A stretch of 64,000 nucleotides of DNA, from NCBI GenBank assembly GCA_023053545.1, contig JAKZAN010000002.1:728375-792374 (forward strand), written 5' to 3'. How positions within the stretch are numbered: position 1 is the stretch's first letter; each line of letters begins with the position of its first letter. A program made the position numbers and the translations under genes. Positions 24,201-32,762 of the stretch are shown here, piece by piece. This DNA comes from Lepidurus packardi (taxonomy: Eukaryota > Arthropoda > Branchiopoda > Notostraca > Triopsidae). The notes beneath the pieces were generated by a model. The model was not told the origin of the DNA. It worked only from the letters and a program-made list of their open reading frames with translations, and searched no databases.

Positions 24201-25613
24201 AGTGACATGGCAGATCAGTTCTGGCTTGCCTGGAAAGACGTTTTTGACGTTTCGACTACCACCAGGCGCATTTGCATTTGGCATGTAGAAAGAGCGTGGC
24301 ACAAAAGGTTACATGATCATCCCCGTGCGGACACGGACATTATCAAGAGCATACTGTCTCTACTCGGCCATTTAATCCGGATTAGAGACCAAAGTGTTTT
24401 TCAAAGACGTTTGCAAGCTTTTCTGACGTACGCAGAAGAGCATCATCCCTTGTTCTTCGCCTACTTTGTTGAGTATTATGTTCCTAGAGAAAGTGAATGG
24501 TCAGGTTATAACTGTGAACAAATGCTAGTTAGAACAAACATGACTGCGGAAGCATACCATAAAGAATTGAAATATGGTGTGATGAAAAATAAGAGTAATA
24601 AAAGACTTGACTCAGTAGTTGAAGATCTCGAGAAATACACGAAGAAGAGAGCTTATAAGGAGGTTTTAATTCGTCAAAGAGGCTTGCGTACAAATACTAT
24701 TGTGGAAACTAACCGCCGGCACAAACGATCCGACACTAGTAAAGATGAAGACGTAATTGTTCTGGGAAAAAATGCATGGAAGGTCAAGTCTCAACAACAG
24801 GCGGATACGTATTACGATGTTGTTCGCTTTTTCGACGAATTGTGCGACTGCATTAATCGATGTGGATTTTGCGGAGCTTGCAGGGAAGTATTTTGGTGCT
24901 CGTGTGACGATTTTTATAATTATCATTTCGTCTGCAAGCATATCCATAGAGTTACCCCGGTTTTAAGTGACAATCTGCGTCAGTCGCGTGTAATAAGAGC
25001 GGCATTAGTAGAGCAACAGATCGCTGAAAATGCCCAGCTAGAAAAGTTTGCTAGAAAAACTAAACCGCTTGCTCTTTCCATCGCAAACATTCGCAAAGAC
25101 TGCTACGCGATTCTTAATGCGTTAACAACTGATCCTCGAAACATCTCCGATTTGGAGGCTGCTATGGCTACAGCAAGATTTATTAACAGTAGACCACCAG
25201 AGGAAAAGATTTTAAAAGAGACGTTCGAAAACTTAACTGACGTCCGTTCTAATGCCCAATTTATACCTCAAAGAGAATTTCATAGGACGCGCAAGCCGTA
25301 CAGTAACAAACCATCGAATGCCTTTCAGAGACATGGATCTCAGGATCATCCTGCCGACTTTTTAGATGACATCGTACCGCAACTCTGCGCTGGTTGCAAC
25401 AAACGAAACGATCCTGATGACGACCTTGCTGATGATATTACTTGGGTTTGTTGCAGCGTGTGTAAGTCTTGGTTTCATATAACTTGCGCTCACAAGCAGC
25501 AGCCAGATTTATGCCTAAATAGTATACCAATAGACGACTTACATGATGTTCAGTACCTATGCCTCGTCTGTGTTCATGAAAGGGACAATGTAGTATTGAT
25601 TGCATATGATTGA
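21277..25613 (+). pseudogene. MULE transposase with OTU, C2H2, SWIM and PHD-like domains
   Basis: Frame segments: 21277-21822, then another frame with 21819-22883, 22884-23417 and 23448-25613. The last three are in one frame, interrupted by TGA at 22881 and 23415; a frame change lies near 21790-21820. The N-terminal OTU cysteine protease has GDGNCFFNS and, after the frame change, NWNPIHFVPL with the catalytic His. Three C2H2 fingers span about 22495-22795 and a fourth lies near 23230. RSACVSFRNRRGA then YVCNRSFLYK is the usual entry to MULE transposases. The DDE core includes VCIDSTYHVNHY (~24010), MSDMADQFW (~24200) and CIWHVERAWHKRLH (~24275). A SWIM finger CSCDDFYNYHFVCKH is at ~24898 and a PHD-like finger (CAGC...CCSVCKSWFHITC...CLVC) at ~25387-25575. 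The TGA stops could be decay or read-through; decay is likelier. Confidence 0.85.
22886..23120 (+). repeat. Internal duplication in the MULE linker
   Basis: Two copies of about 95 bp, 22889-22984 and 23026-23120, encode LVELDQSEL(I)HDPV..SASQSS-type peptides. They lie between the C2H2 fingers and the transposase core. Confidence 0.8.
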
Positions 25614-25616
25614 CTT

Positions 25617-26030
25617 TGCATTTTATTGCCGTATTCATATGTCAATAAGTGTCAAGGTAGTCGAAGGTTGTATGCGAGTTTTACTCGCAGCATGCAGCTA
25701 TATGCAGCAAAGTTGTGATTCAAGTTTCCACAAAATCTGCGAAATCTATCCGCAGTAAATCGTTGAATTGTATGTATGGTTGTGAATTCGATTTGTGACT
25801 GAATTTGATTTATGGGTGCGAAGATAAAAAAGGGTACCACGCACAGTGACACGACTGTGATGTATTGGAATATTGATATCAACACTCGGTAACCGTGTCA
25901 TCGCTGAGTGGTACCCACAAGCACTTCGAATTGTAGTGAGTTCCATTTCATTCCGTTGCAGTTTGAAATTTGTATTTTTTAGAACATTACAGAAATATAC
26001 AGTTAAACAAGAAAAGCAATTTTTTATTTT
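25617..26030. other. Non-coding interval after the MULE gene
   Basis: AT-rich with CGCAG-containing short repeats near 25660-25750 and a hairpin at 25832-25916. No gene or MULE terminal repeat recognised. Confidence 0.5.
25832..25916. repeat. Imperfect inverted repeat (hairpin)
   Basis: Left arm GGGTACCACGCACAGTGACA (25832 on) pairs with the reverse complement of 25894-25916, which begins GGGTACCACTCAGCGATGAC. The arms are 22-24 nt and the loop about 40 nt. Confidence 0.75.
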
Positions 26031-26225
26031 ATAAAGTAACTTTTGTTTCTTCAGGCATATTTTTAATAGGCATTATGCGGTCACATAATTATTACAGCGG
26101 CCACGGGAGTGTATAGCAAAAAAGGTAATCAGAAGCAACTAGTTTACATACAAAAAAGCTAATTAGTGACATGTCAGCGCTCTTTTCAACGTATCCCTGC
26201 CACCACGCCCTCTGTTCCGGATGAA
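26031..26225 (-). repeat. Diverged relic of the 3.6-kb array unit
   Basis: Matches the unit around its zinc-knuckle exon and 52-nt intron. Shared blocks in the same order include CAGCGGCCACGG, AAAGGTAATCAGAA and AAAAGCTAATTA, plus a weaker stretch AAAGTAA...CTTCA..GGCAT before them and a CTGCC..CGCCCTC..GGATG-like stretch after. It is clearly older than the array copies. Confidence 0.65.
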
Positions 26226-27129
26226 AGTATCCGTAAGGTTTGCCAACGCTGACTTATCCCGTGGGACATTGCGACCTCGACCGCTGACTATTAACCCTTC
26301 TTAGGAATTTGGCGTTAGCTTACGCCTTCGACGTTTTTTCTACGAATTTACTTGGCACTATGCTTTACCTTTCACCTTTTTTCCCTTGGAGTTGTACAGG
26401 ACAGTCGGACAACGGACGCGAAGAAAGACAGATCTAGACAAGAAACTGAGTTGTACGTGGCTTTTGTTTGAATAAAGAACCTTTGCCTTTACATATGTGT
26501 TGTGTTCGTTGTTTAAAGCATACACATTAGTAACACCCTCAATGGGGCAAATTAACTTTTCTTCTCAATTTGTTCCCAAACTGTAAGTCCCTTATTACGG
26601 ACAAACTTTTCTCCTCGCTCTAAGTCCTTTTTCTTTTTACTGTCCAATTCGAATTACCTTTCTATCTTTTCTCTTCGTCCAGATAACCACAAGAGTCGTA
26701 CCTTTTGCCAATTGGGACCTTAACATCTGTAAGAACACTTCCTTACAACTCCGATTTGTTCATATGGATTCCATTCCTTTCTGTGTGTTTTTTTTTCTGA
26801 AATGTGAAGTTATTGGCTTTGTTCTGGACAGAGAGTCCAGAATGTACTTACCAACTTGAGACCTGACATGGCTTCGACTAGGCGAATTCATGCCCCAAGG
26901 CTCGCGACAGTAGATTTTTTACCCTATTACCAATCGATAACTTCTAAAGTTTTACTGACGCTCAACATGGGTTGATTCTCAAGGTTGAACAGGAGACGTG
27001 ACACAGCTGTACTGACGAACTGACGTACAACTTTTTAACCGACTTGTTTTACTCTCTTTTATCAAGTTGCTTGTAAGTGATTCCGCAATAAATTGAATTT
27101 TATATGTGCGAACATTGTAGCAGTTTCTA
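26226..27129. other. Left flank of the array, no gene seen
   Basis: Pyrimidine-rich spacer. GAATAAAGAACC at about 26470 followed by TTTAAAGCATACACATTAGTAACA resembles the end of an LTR, but no partner LTR or coding region was found. Confidence 0.4.
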
Positions 27130-27287
27130 TAGTGTTGCGTACAGGCTTGTTACAGACATATTTAACTAATAAAAAAAGTAAACTTATCTTCAAAGGCATG
27201 TCCTGCATTGCGATTTTAAACGAACAAAATAACAAGATGGCTGTCGAGAATATGACTTTTGTATTGATGATTGATTTGGGAAGGGAA

Positions 27288-27753
27288 TTAAGGGAGGGGC
27301 TTGGTTCGACACTGGGCGGCACGATGCCCGTTCCGCCCGCACGAATGGCAGCGGCCACGGAAGCGACTATAACAAGAAAGGTAATCAGAATAAATTAATT
27401 AAAAAGCTAATTATTTACTTGGCTTCCGGGCCATTGCTACTGGCCGCTTCAATGGCCGCTTTAATGCCCGCTTCAATGGCCGCTCGCAGCAGCCCCTCCT
27501 GATGGGGGTTCCTTCCCCTATGTCCTCCCCTCCATCTGCCCCGCCCTCCGCGCTTAGACAGGCCTGGGATGGCGCTGGCGGCCGGCGTGGCGGCGGCAGC
27601 AGGCGTGGGGGCGGCAGCAGGCGTAGGGGCGACAGCAGCAGGCGTGGGGGCGGCAGGCGGGGCGACGGCAGCAGGCGGGGCGACGGCAGGCGGGGCGACG
27701 GCAGGCGGGGTGACGGCAGGCGGGGCGACGGCAGGCGGGGTGACGGTTTCCAT
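27288..27753 (-). CDS. Ala/Pro-repeat RGG protein with CCHC zinc knuckle, unit 1
   Basis: Unrecognised gene, predicted from splice signals. A leader exon 27947-28002 follows a TATA/Inr promoter; its donor GTAAGC at 27946 pairs with acceptor TATCCAG directly before the ATG at 27753. Exon 27753-27419 encodes METVTPPAVAPPAV-type repeats, an RGG box (GGRGRWRGGHRGR) and an Ala-rich stretch. A 52-nt AT-rich interval with GTAAAT and TTGTTATAG borders (27418-27367) precedes exon 27366-27288, which reads as CHSCGRNGHRAAQC, a perfect CX2CX4HX4C knuckle. The sum of coding exons, 414 nt, gives 137 residues. The composition suggests RNA or single-stranded DNA binding. If the intron is not used, the frame stops at 27415. 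Function unknown. Confidence 0.6.
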
Positions 27754-27913
27754 CTGGATAGTTAACAAAAGAAACAAGAAACGAGTTTTTGTATTAGCTT
27801 TCGAAATATGCAAGGTTTGTGATAATTACGTCTAAAAAATATTAAAAATAGCGAAATGAAGCGGGAAATTATTGACAATTCAAGAATGAACAAAAAGAGA
27901 CACTAAGAACCGC

Positions 27914-28390
27914 AAGAACTTCAATATAAATTCAACCAATGCTTACTTTTCAATCAACCTTACTAATTCAACCAATACTTTCTCCCTTGTTGGATTTGGA
28001 CTGAATAAGAAGCTTCTAAAGTTGGCAACTTATATAGGGCTGCTCGAACTGCTCTTGTCTTACCTTCCCACGCTGTATAGGTCCGCTAAAACAAAAAACT
28101 CATAACTCTCGATGGATTTTTTGACAGGAAGGGTAGCAACGTCTGCAAAATCTTTTCTGATCATTTTAACGGCTTTCCTTACTTTTTCTATTGCCCACAC
28201 CCAATAACAGCGAAATGAAAATGTTGCCTATAGCGAAATGTTGCCTATAGTCGCTCCGGGTTTCGGCTTTTCGAGGCTTTGCCGCCTAGTCGCTCCGGGT
28301 TTAGGCTTTTAGGCAAAAAGTCAGTACTGCTCACCGTGTACTCCCTTCCTGTCTTCTCTTCCCACGGTACGTAGGCTACACAATCGCTTT
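27914..28390 (-). repeat. Promoter cassette A-B, second copy in unit 1
   Basis: A (27914-28219) and B (28242-28390) closely match A' (29207-29491) and B' (29580-29727) in the same unit and orientation. A holds the TATA/Inr pair; B holds two copies of the motif TCGCTCCGGGTTT. B overlaps the 3' end of the HUH-like frame. The same duplicated layout is seen in every unit. Confidence 0.8.
27999..28036 (-). promoter_or_regulatory. TATA/Inr promoter of the zinc-knuckle gene, unit 1
   Basis: On the minus strand TATATAAG (28036-28029) lies 34 bases before the A of TCAGTC (28004-27999), a typical arthropod initiator. Copies in units 2-7: 31569-31606, 35172-35209, 38790-38827, 42345-42382, 51623-51660, 55277-55314. 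Confidence 0.65.
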
Positions 28391-29192
28391 TCAGTTGTTC
28401 CTTTTTTGTCGTACTCTTCCTTCTTTTGCTCAATGTATTGCTTGCACTGATCCATGTCGCCGTCAACCTGATCAGATGGTGTTACGGGTATCGATGTCAA
28501 CTGATCTAAGAACTTTAGGATCGCGGTGTGTATTCGATTACCATACTTAGTGACTGAGCGGAGGCCGTAGCGGACGAGATAGTACAAGAACCGTTCAAGA
28601 AAGCGTACCTTTTGGCTGGTTGCAACGCACGCGACAGTCCCTTCAGGTGTGCCTCCAAGATACTTGATGATTCTAGATCGGATGCGAGCTGTGTTACCTC
28701 CGCTGCTGTCGCCTGCGAAGACGACGTGGAGATGTGATCCGTGGTCGAAGGTGACGAAGCTCGGGACTGTTTTGTAGGCTTTGGCTGCTTTGGCCCTCCA
28801 GTCTCTGGTCTGTTGGGACTTGAAGATCGTGAACGTGTTGAGGATCTTCCCTGTTCCATCTCCTCCTCCGACTCCGAAATTTTCCGTTTGAGCCGCTCGG
28901 CATTCTTCTTCTGCATTGCTCTCGCCTTCGCTTGCCGTATCGCCCGTAGTTCGTCTTCCAATTCTTTCGTTGACTTGGCCGGTTTCGATTCTCTCTGCGG
29001 ACCCTCTTGCGCGTTTAATCTCCCTCCAGCTAGCTTCGAGCACATCACCGTCTGCATTATCCTCCAAGGTTTCTCCATCTTGTTGTTCGCTATCAGATGC
29101 ATTGTCTCGTTCTTGTTCTTCGTAAGTGCTAGTATTAGGTCCTGAAGATCCTCTGTCAAGTAATAGGTCGGTTCGCTTTCTTTTGAGCCCAA
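28321..29192 (-). CDS. Overlapping frames with HUH endonuclease-like (parvovirus NS1-like) signature, unit 1
   Basis: Two long open frames overlap. One (29192-28515, first ATG at 29102, a better-context ATG at 29072) is charged and contains a Ser/Arg-rich tract STRSRSSSPNR. The other (29067-28321) has FVTFDHGSHLHVVFAGD, a His-hydrophobic-His (HUH) pair, and about 50 residues later FLYYLVRYGLRS, which could hold the nicking tyrosine. This spacing is like the nuclease domain of parvovirus NS1, where overlapping NS frames are also known. The second frame has no ATG before the HUH motif, so splicing or another entry would be needed. No helicase follows. Treated as a probable virus-derived fossil; assignment rests on motif pattern only. 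Confidence 0.45.
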
Positions 29193-29206
29193 GGTGTTAG
29201 AACTTC

Positions 29207-29727
29207 AAGAACTTCAATATAAATTCAACCAATGCTTAAAAAGTGCTTACTTTCTCCCTTGCTGGATTTGGACTGAATAAGAAGCTTCTAAAGTTGGCAA
29301 CTTATATAGGGCTGCTCGAACTGCTCTTGTCTTACCTTCCCACGCTGTATAGGTCCGCTAAAACAAAAAACTCATAACTCTCGATGGATTTTTTGACAGG
29401 AAGGGTAGCAACGTCTGCAAAATCTTTTCTGATCATTTTAACGGCTTTCCTTACTTTTTCAATTGCCCACACCCAATAACAGCGAAATGAAGCTTGAAAT
29501 TTAGCGAAAACTAAAAGAATTAATAAAGGAAACTCTAAAGATCGCAAAACTAAATACAACTTTGTAGACTGCTAGGTGGTTGCCTAGTCGCTCCGGGTTT
29601 CGGCTTTTCGAGGTTTTGCCGCCTAGTCTCTCCGGGTTTAGGCTTTTAGGCAAAAAGTCAGTACTGCTCACCGTGTACTCCCTTTCTGTCTTCGATTCCC
29701 ACGGTACGTTAGGCTACACAATCTTTT
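29207..29727 (-). repeat. Promoter cassette A'-B', first copy in unit 1
   Basis: Upstream of the HUH-like frames. A' 29207-29491 lacks about 25 bases present in A near the donor site; an 88-bp spacer separates it from B' (29580-29727). Confidence 0.8.
29271..29308 (-). promoter_or_regulatory. TATA/Inr promoter of the HUH-like frames, unit 1
   Basis: TATATAAG (29308-29301) and TCAGTC (29276-29271) on the minus strand, with a GTAAGC splice donor at 29250 after a 24-nt leader. Copies in units 2-7: 32841-32878, 36444-36481, 40062-40099, 43617-43654, 52895-52932, 56549-56586. Confidence 0.65.
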
Positions 29728-29884
29728 CTGCTTTTTCCAGAATCTTCCTTACTTTTGCTATTGCCCCGCACCCACTACTTGTTTTTAGGCTTTTCTACCT
29801 CATACTTTGTCTTCCATATTTGGCTATAATTAAGATGAGTAAGTTTTATATGGAGAATTTGCCATGCGGTTTAATAGTCTTGAA

Positions 29885-29928
29885 CAGAAGAAGACACTAC
29901 ATAGCTGACGGGCTATGTGTCTTTTCTG
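29885..29928. repeat. Stem-loop, candidate replication or nicking site, unit 1
   Basis: Left arm 29885-29905 (CAGAAGAAGACACTACATAG plus C) pairs with right arm GCTATGTGTCTTTTCTG (29912-29928), about 17 pairs with a G and a TAC bulge; the loop is TGACGG. Same structure at 33455-33498, 37058-37101, 40676-40719, 44231-44274 (one stem change) and 53509-53552. In unit 7 it falls in the gap. Confidence 0.7.
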
Positions 29929-30324
29929 TTTACCGTTTAAAAAAATACTATCAAATATATAAAAACTGATACAAATAAGAATTATAAGAACTGGTACTGA
30001 TAAAGAAGCTATATATACAAAGATAAATACTTATACAATATATACTACTGCAATAACTAATATGAAGATAACTTACGCCAAATCAACTGGTGCCATATTT
30101 AAGCTATATAAAAAAATCGCTTCGGCAACACCGATTCCAGAGTTTCCTAATCGGAAATTCTAAGTTGCCCTCTTTTGACCCATTCTGAGTTGTCCTCTCT
30201 ATTGACTTCCTGATTTTGTTCCTTCATTTATCCCTTAGAAGCCAGCATTGACTTAACTTAACCAGCACTTCCTAGACTTTTTGAAAAACAGCCTCCAATA
30301 CCCTATAGGAGATTATCTCTGGCG

Positions 30325-30350
30325 TATATATAAAGTGGAATCAGCATCAG
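30325..30350 (+). promoter_or_regulatory. Possible plus-strand promoter, unit 1
   Basis: TATATATAAA at 30325-30334 then TCAGCATCAG at 30341-30350. The spacing is short for a TATA/Inr pair. No convincing plus-strand coding frame follows; two direct repeats ending GTAAAACA (30379-30421 and 30471-30516) do. Confidence 0.35.
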
Positions 30351-30881
30351 CAAAAGATGTAATTCTTCGCCAGCGCTCACGCAATCTACGCAAGCTCTTG
30401 TAAAAGTAGCAAAGTAAAACAATGGAATAAACTATGGAATCAGGATAGGTACCAAGAGTTTTTCGAGCAATCACACAATCTACTCGAGCTCTTGTAAAAA
30501 GTAGTCTAGTAAAACAAGTTCCTTTAACTAATCTAAACGCCCTACATTTGTCATTGTAATTCTTGCGATCGTAATCGTCATGCAGCTTACTTAAAGTTAA
30601 TCATGGTTGCTGCCTGACTTTGGTAGTTAGATAATGCACTCCAAAAGAACCTGGTCTATTCATTAAAACAACACAGGAACCTTTTTTTTCCAAAGCCAAA
30701 ACCGTCGGAGCTTATATACGGGTAGTGTTGCGTACAGGCTTGTTACAGACATATTTAACTAATAAAAAAAAGTAAACTTATCTTCAAAGGCATGTCCTGC
30801 ATTGCGATTTTAAAAGAACAAAATAACAAGATGGCTGTCGAGAATATGACTTTTGTATTGATGATTGATTTGGGAAGGGAA

Positions 30882-31323
30882 TTAAGGGAGGGGCTTGGTT
30901 CGACACTGGGCGGCACGATGCCCGTTCCGCCCGCACGAATGGCAGCGGCCACGGAAGCGACTATAACAAGAAAGGTAATCAGAATAAATTAATTAAAAAG
31001 CTAATTATTTACTTGGCTTCCGGGCCATTGCTACTGGCCGCTTTAATGCCCGCTTCAATGGCCGCTCGCAGCAGCCCCTCCTGATGGGGGTTCCTTCCCC
31101 TATGTCCTCCCCTCCATCTGCCCCGCCCTCCGTGCTTAGACAGGCCTGGGATGGCGCTGGCGGCCGGCGTGGCGGCGGCAGCAGGCGTGGGGGCGGCAGC
31201 AGGCGTAGGGGCGACAGCAGCAGGCGTGGGGGCGGCAGGCGGGGTGGGGGCGGCAGGCGGGGCGACGGCAGCAGGCGGGGCGACGGCAGGCGGGGCGACG
31301 GCAGGCGGGGTGACGGTTTCCAT
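30882..31323 (-). CDS. Ala/Pro-RGG-zinc-knuckle gene, unit 2
   Basis: Exons 31323-31013 and 30960-30882, 129 residues predicted. The intron and zinc knuckle are identical to unit 1. Confidence 0.6.
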
Positions 31324-31890
31324 CTGGATAGTTAACAAAAGAAACAAGAAACGAGTTTTTGTATTAGCTTTCGAAATATGCAAGGTTTGTGATAATTACG
31401 TCTAAAAAATATTAAAAATAGCGAAATGAAGCGGGAAATTATTGACAATTCAAGAATGAACAAAAAGAGACACTAAGAACCGCAAGAACTTCAATATAAA
31501 TTCAACCAATGCTTACTTTTCAATCAACCTTACTAATTCAACCAATACTTTCTCCCTTGTTGGATTTGGACTGAATAAGAAGCTTCTAAAGTTGGCAACT
31601 TATATAGGGCTGCTCGAACTGCTCTTGTCTTACCTTCCCACGCTGTATAGGTCCGCTAAAACAAAAAACTCATAACTCTCGATGGATTTTTTGACAGGAA
31701 GGGTAGCAACGTCTGCAAAATCTTTTCTGATCATTTTAACGGCTTTCCTTACTTTTTCTATTGCCCACACCCAATAACAGCGAAATGAAAATGTTGCCTA
31801 TAGCGAAATGTTGCCTATAGTCGCTCCGGGTTTCGGCTTTTCGAGGCTTTGCCGCCTAGTCGCTCCGGGTTTAGGCTTTTAGGCAAAAAG

Positions 31891-32762
31891 TCAGTACTGC
31901 TCACCGTGTACTCCCTTCCTGTCTTCTCTTCCCACGGTACGTAGGCTACACAATCGCTTTTCAGTTGTTCCTTTTTTGTCGTACTCTTCCTTCTTTTGCT
32001 CAATGTATTGCTTGCACTGATCCATGTCGCCGTCAACCTGATCAGATGGTGTTACGGGTATCGATGTCAACTGATCTAAGAACTTTAGGATCGCGGTGTG
32101 TATTCGATTACCATACTTAGTGACTGAGCGGAGGCCGTAGCGGACGAGATAGTACAAGAACCGTTCAAGAAAGCGTACCTTTTGGCTGGTTGCAACGCAC
32201 GCGACAGTCCCTTCAGGTGTGCCTCCAAGATACTTGATGATTCTAGATCGGATGCGAGCTGTGTTACCTCCGCTGCTGTCGCCTGCGAAGACGACGTGGA
32301 GATGTGATCCGTGGTCGAAGGTGACGAAGCTCGGGACTGTTTTGTAGGCTTTGGCTGCTTTGGCCCTCCAGTCTCTGGTCTGTTGGGACTTGAAGATCGT
32401 GAACGTGTTGAGGATCTTCCCTGTTCCATCTCCTCCTCCGACTCCGAAATTTTCCGTTTGAGCCGCTCGGCATTCTTCTTCTGCATTGCTCTCGCCTTCG
32501 CTTGCCGTATCGCCCGTAGTTCGTCTTCCAATTCTTTCGTTGACTTGGCCGGTTTCGATTCTCTCTGCGGACCCTCTTGCGCGTTTAATCTCCCTCCAGC
32601 TAGCTTCGAGCACATCACCGTCTGCATTATCCTCCAAGGTTTCTCCATCTTGTTGTTCGCTATCAGATGCATTGTCTCGTTCTTGTTCTTCGTAAGTGCT
32701 AGTATTAGGTCCTGAAGATCCTCTGTCAAGTAATAGGTCGGTTCGCTTTCTTTTGAGCCCAA
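31891..32762 (-). CDS. HUH-like overlapping frames, unit 2
   Basis: Frames 32762-32085 and 32637-31891. Both translations are identical to unit 1. Confidence 0.45.

Larger units (their letters stand above)
20867..25616 (+). mobile_element. Mutator-like (MULE) DNA transposon with OTU and PHD domains
   Basis: Bounds are provisional: the left edge is where the BEL LTR match stops, the right edge just past the last coding frame. No terminal inverted repeats were found pairing 20867-21000 with 25600-26520, so the ends may be lost or lie elsewhere. The content (OTU protease, zinc fingers, DDE transposase with SWIM finger, C-terminal PHD-like finger) defines an autonomous-type MULE. The copy is decayed. 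Confidence 0.7.
27130..30722 (-). repeat. Array unit 1 (3593 bp)
   Basis: Leftmost unit. Its left neighbour GTAGCAGTTTCTAT is unique sequence, so 27130 is the true array edge. It carries the longer Ala/Glu stretch before the zinc-knuckle intron, also present in units 6 and 7. Confidence 0.85.

Noticed and set aside
26400-26530. Possible solo LTR end near GAATAAAGAACC
   Set aside because: No matching second LTR, primer site or coding region nearby.
27195-27398. Small frames on both strands around the knuckle exon
   Set aside because: Explained by the spliced minus-strand exon; neither has independent support.
27502-27835. Plus-strand RRGDG- and AGGATA-repeat frames opposite the Ala/Pro gene
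   Set aside because: They are mirror images of the GC-rich codon repeat, with no promoter or domain; the minus frame has a promoter, splice signals and a zinc knuckle.
28741-29145. Plus-strand 134-codon frame opposite the HUH-like frames
   Set aside because: Antisense shadow; hydrophobic Ser/Phe/Cys composition without any domain.
29580-29969. Plus-strand frame of 129 codons in each unit
   Set aside because: Opens without ATG across the promoter cassette B' and the stem-loop; no domain.
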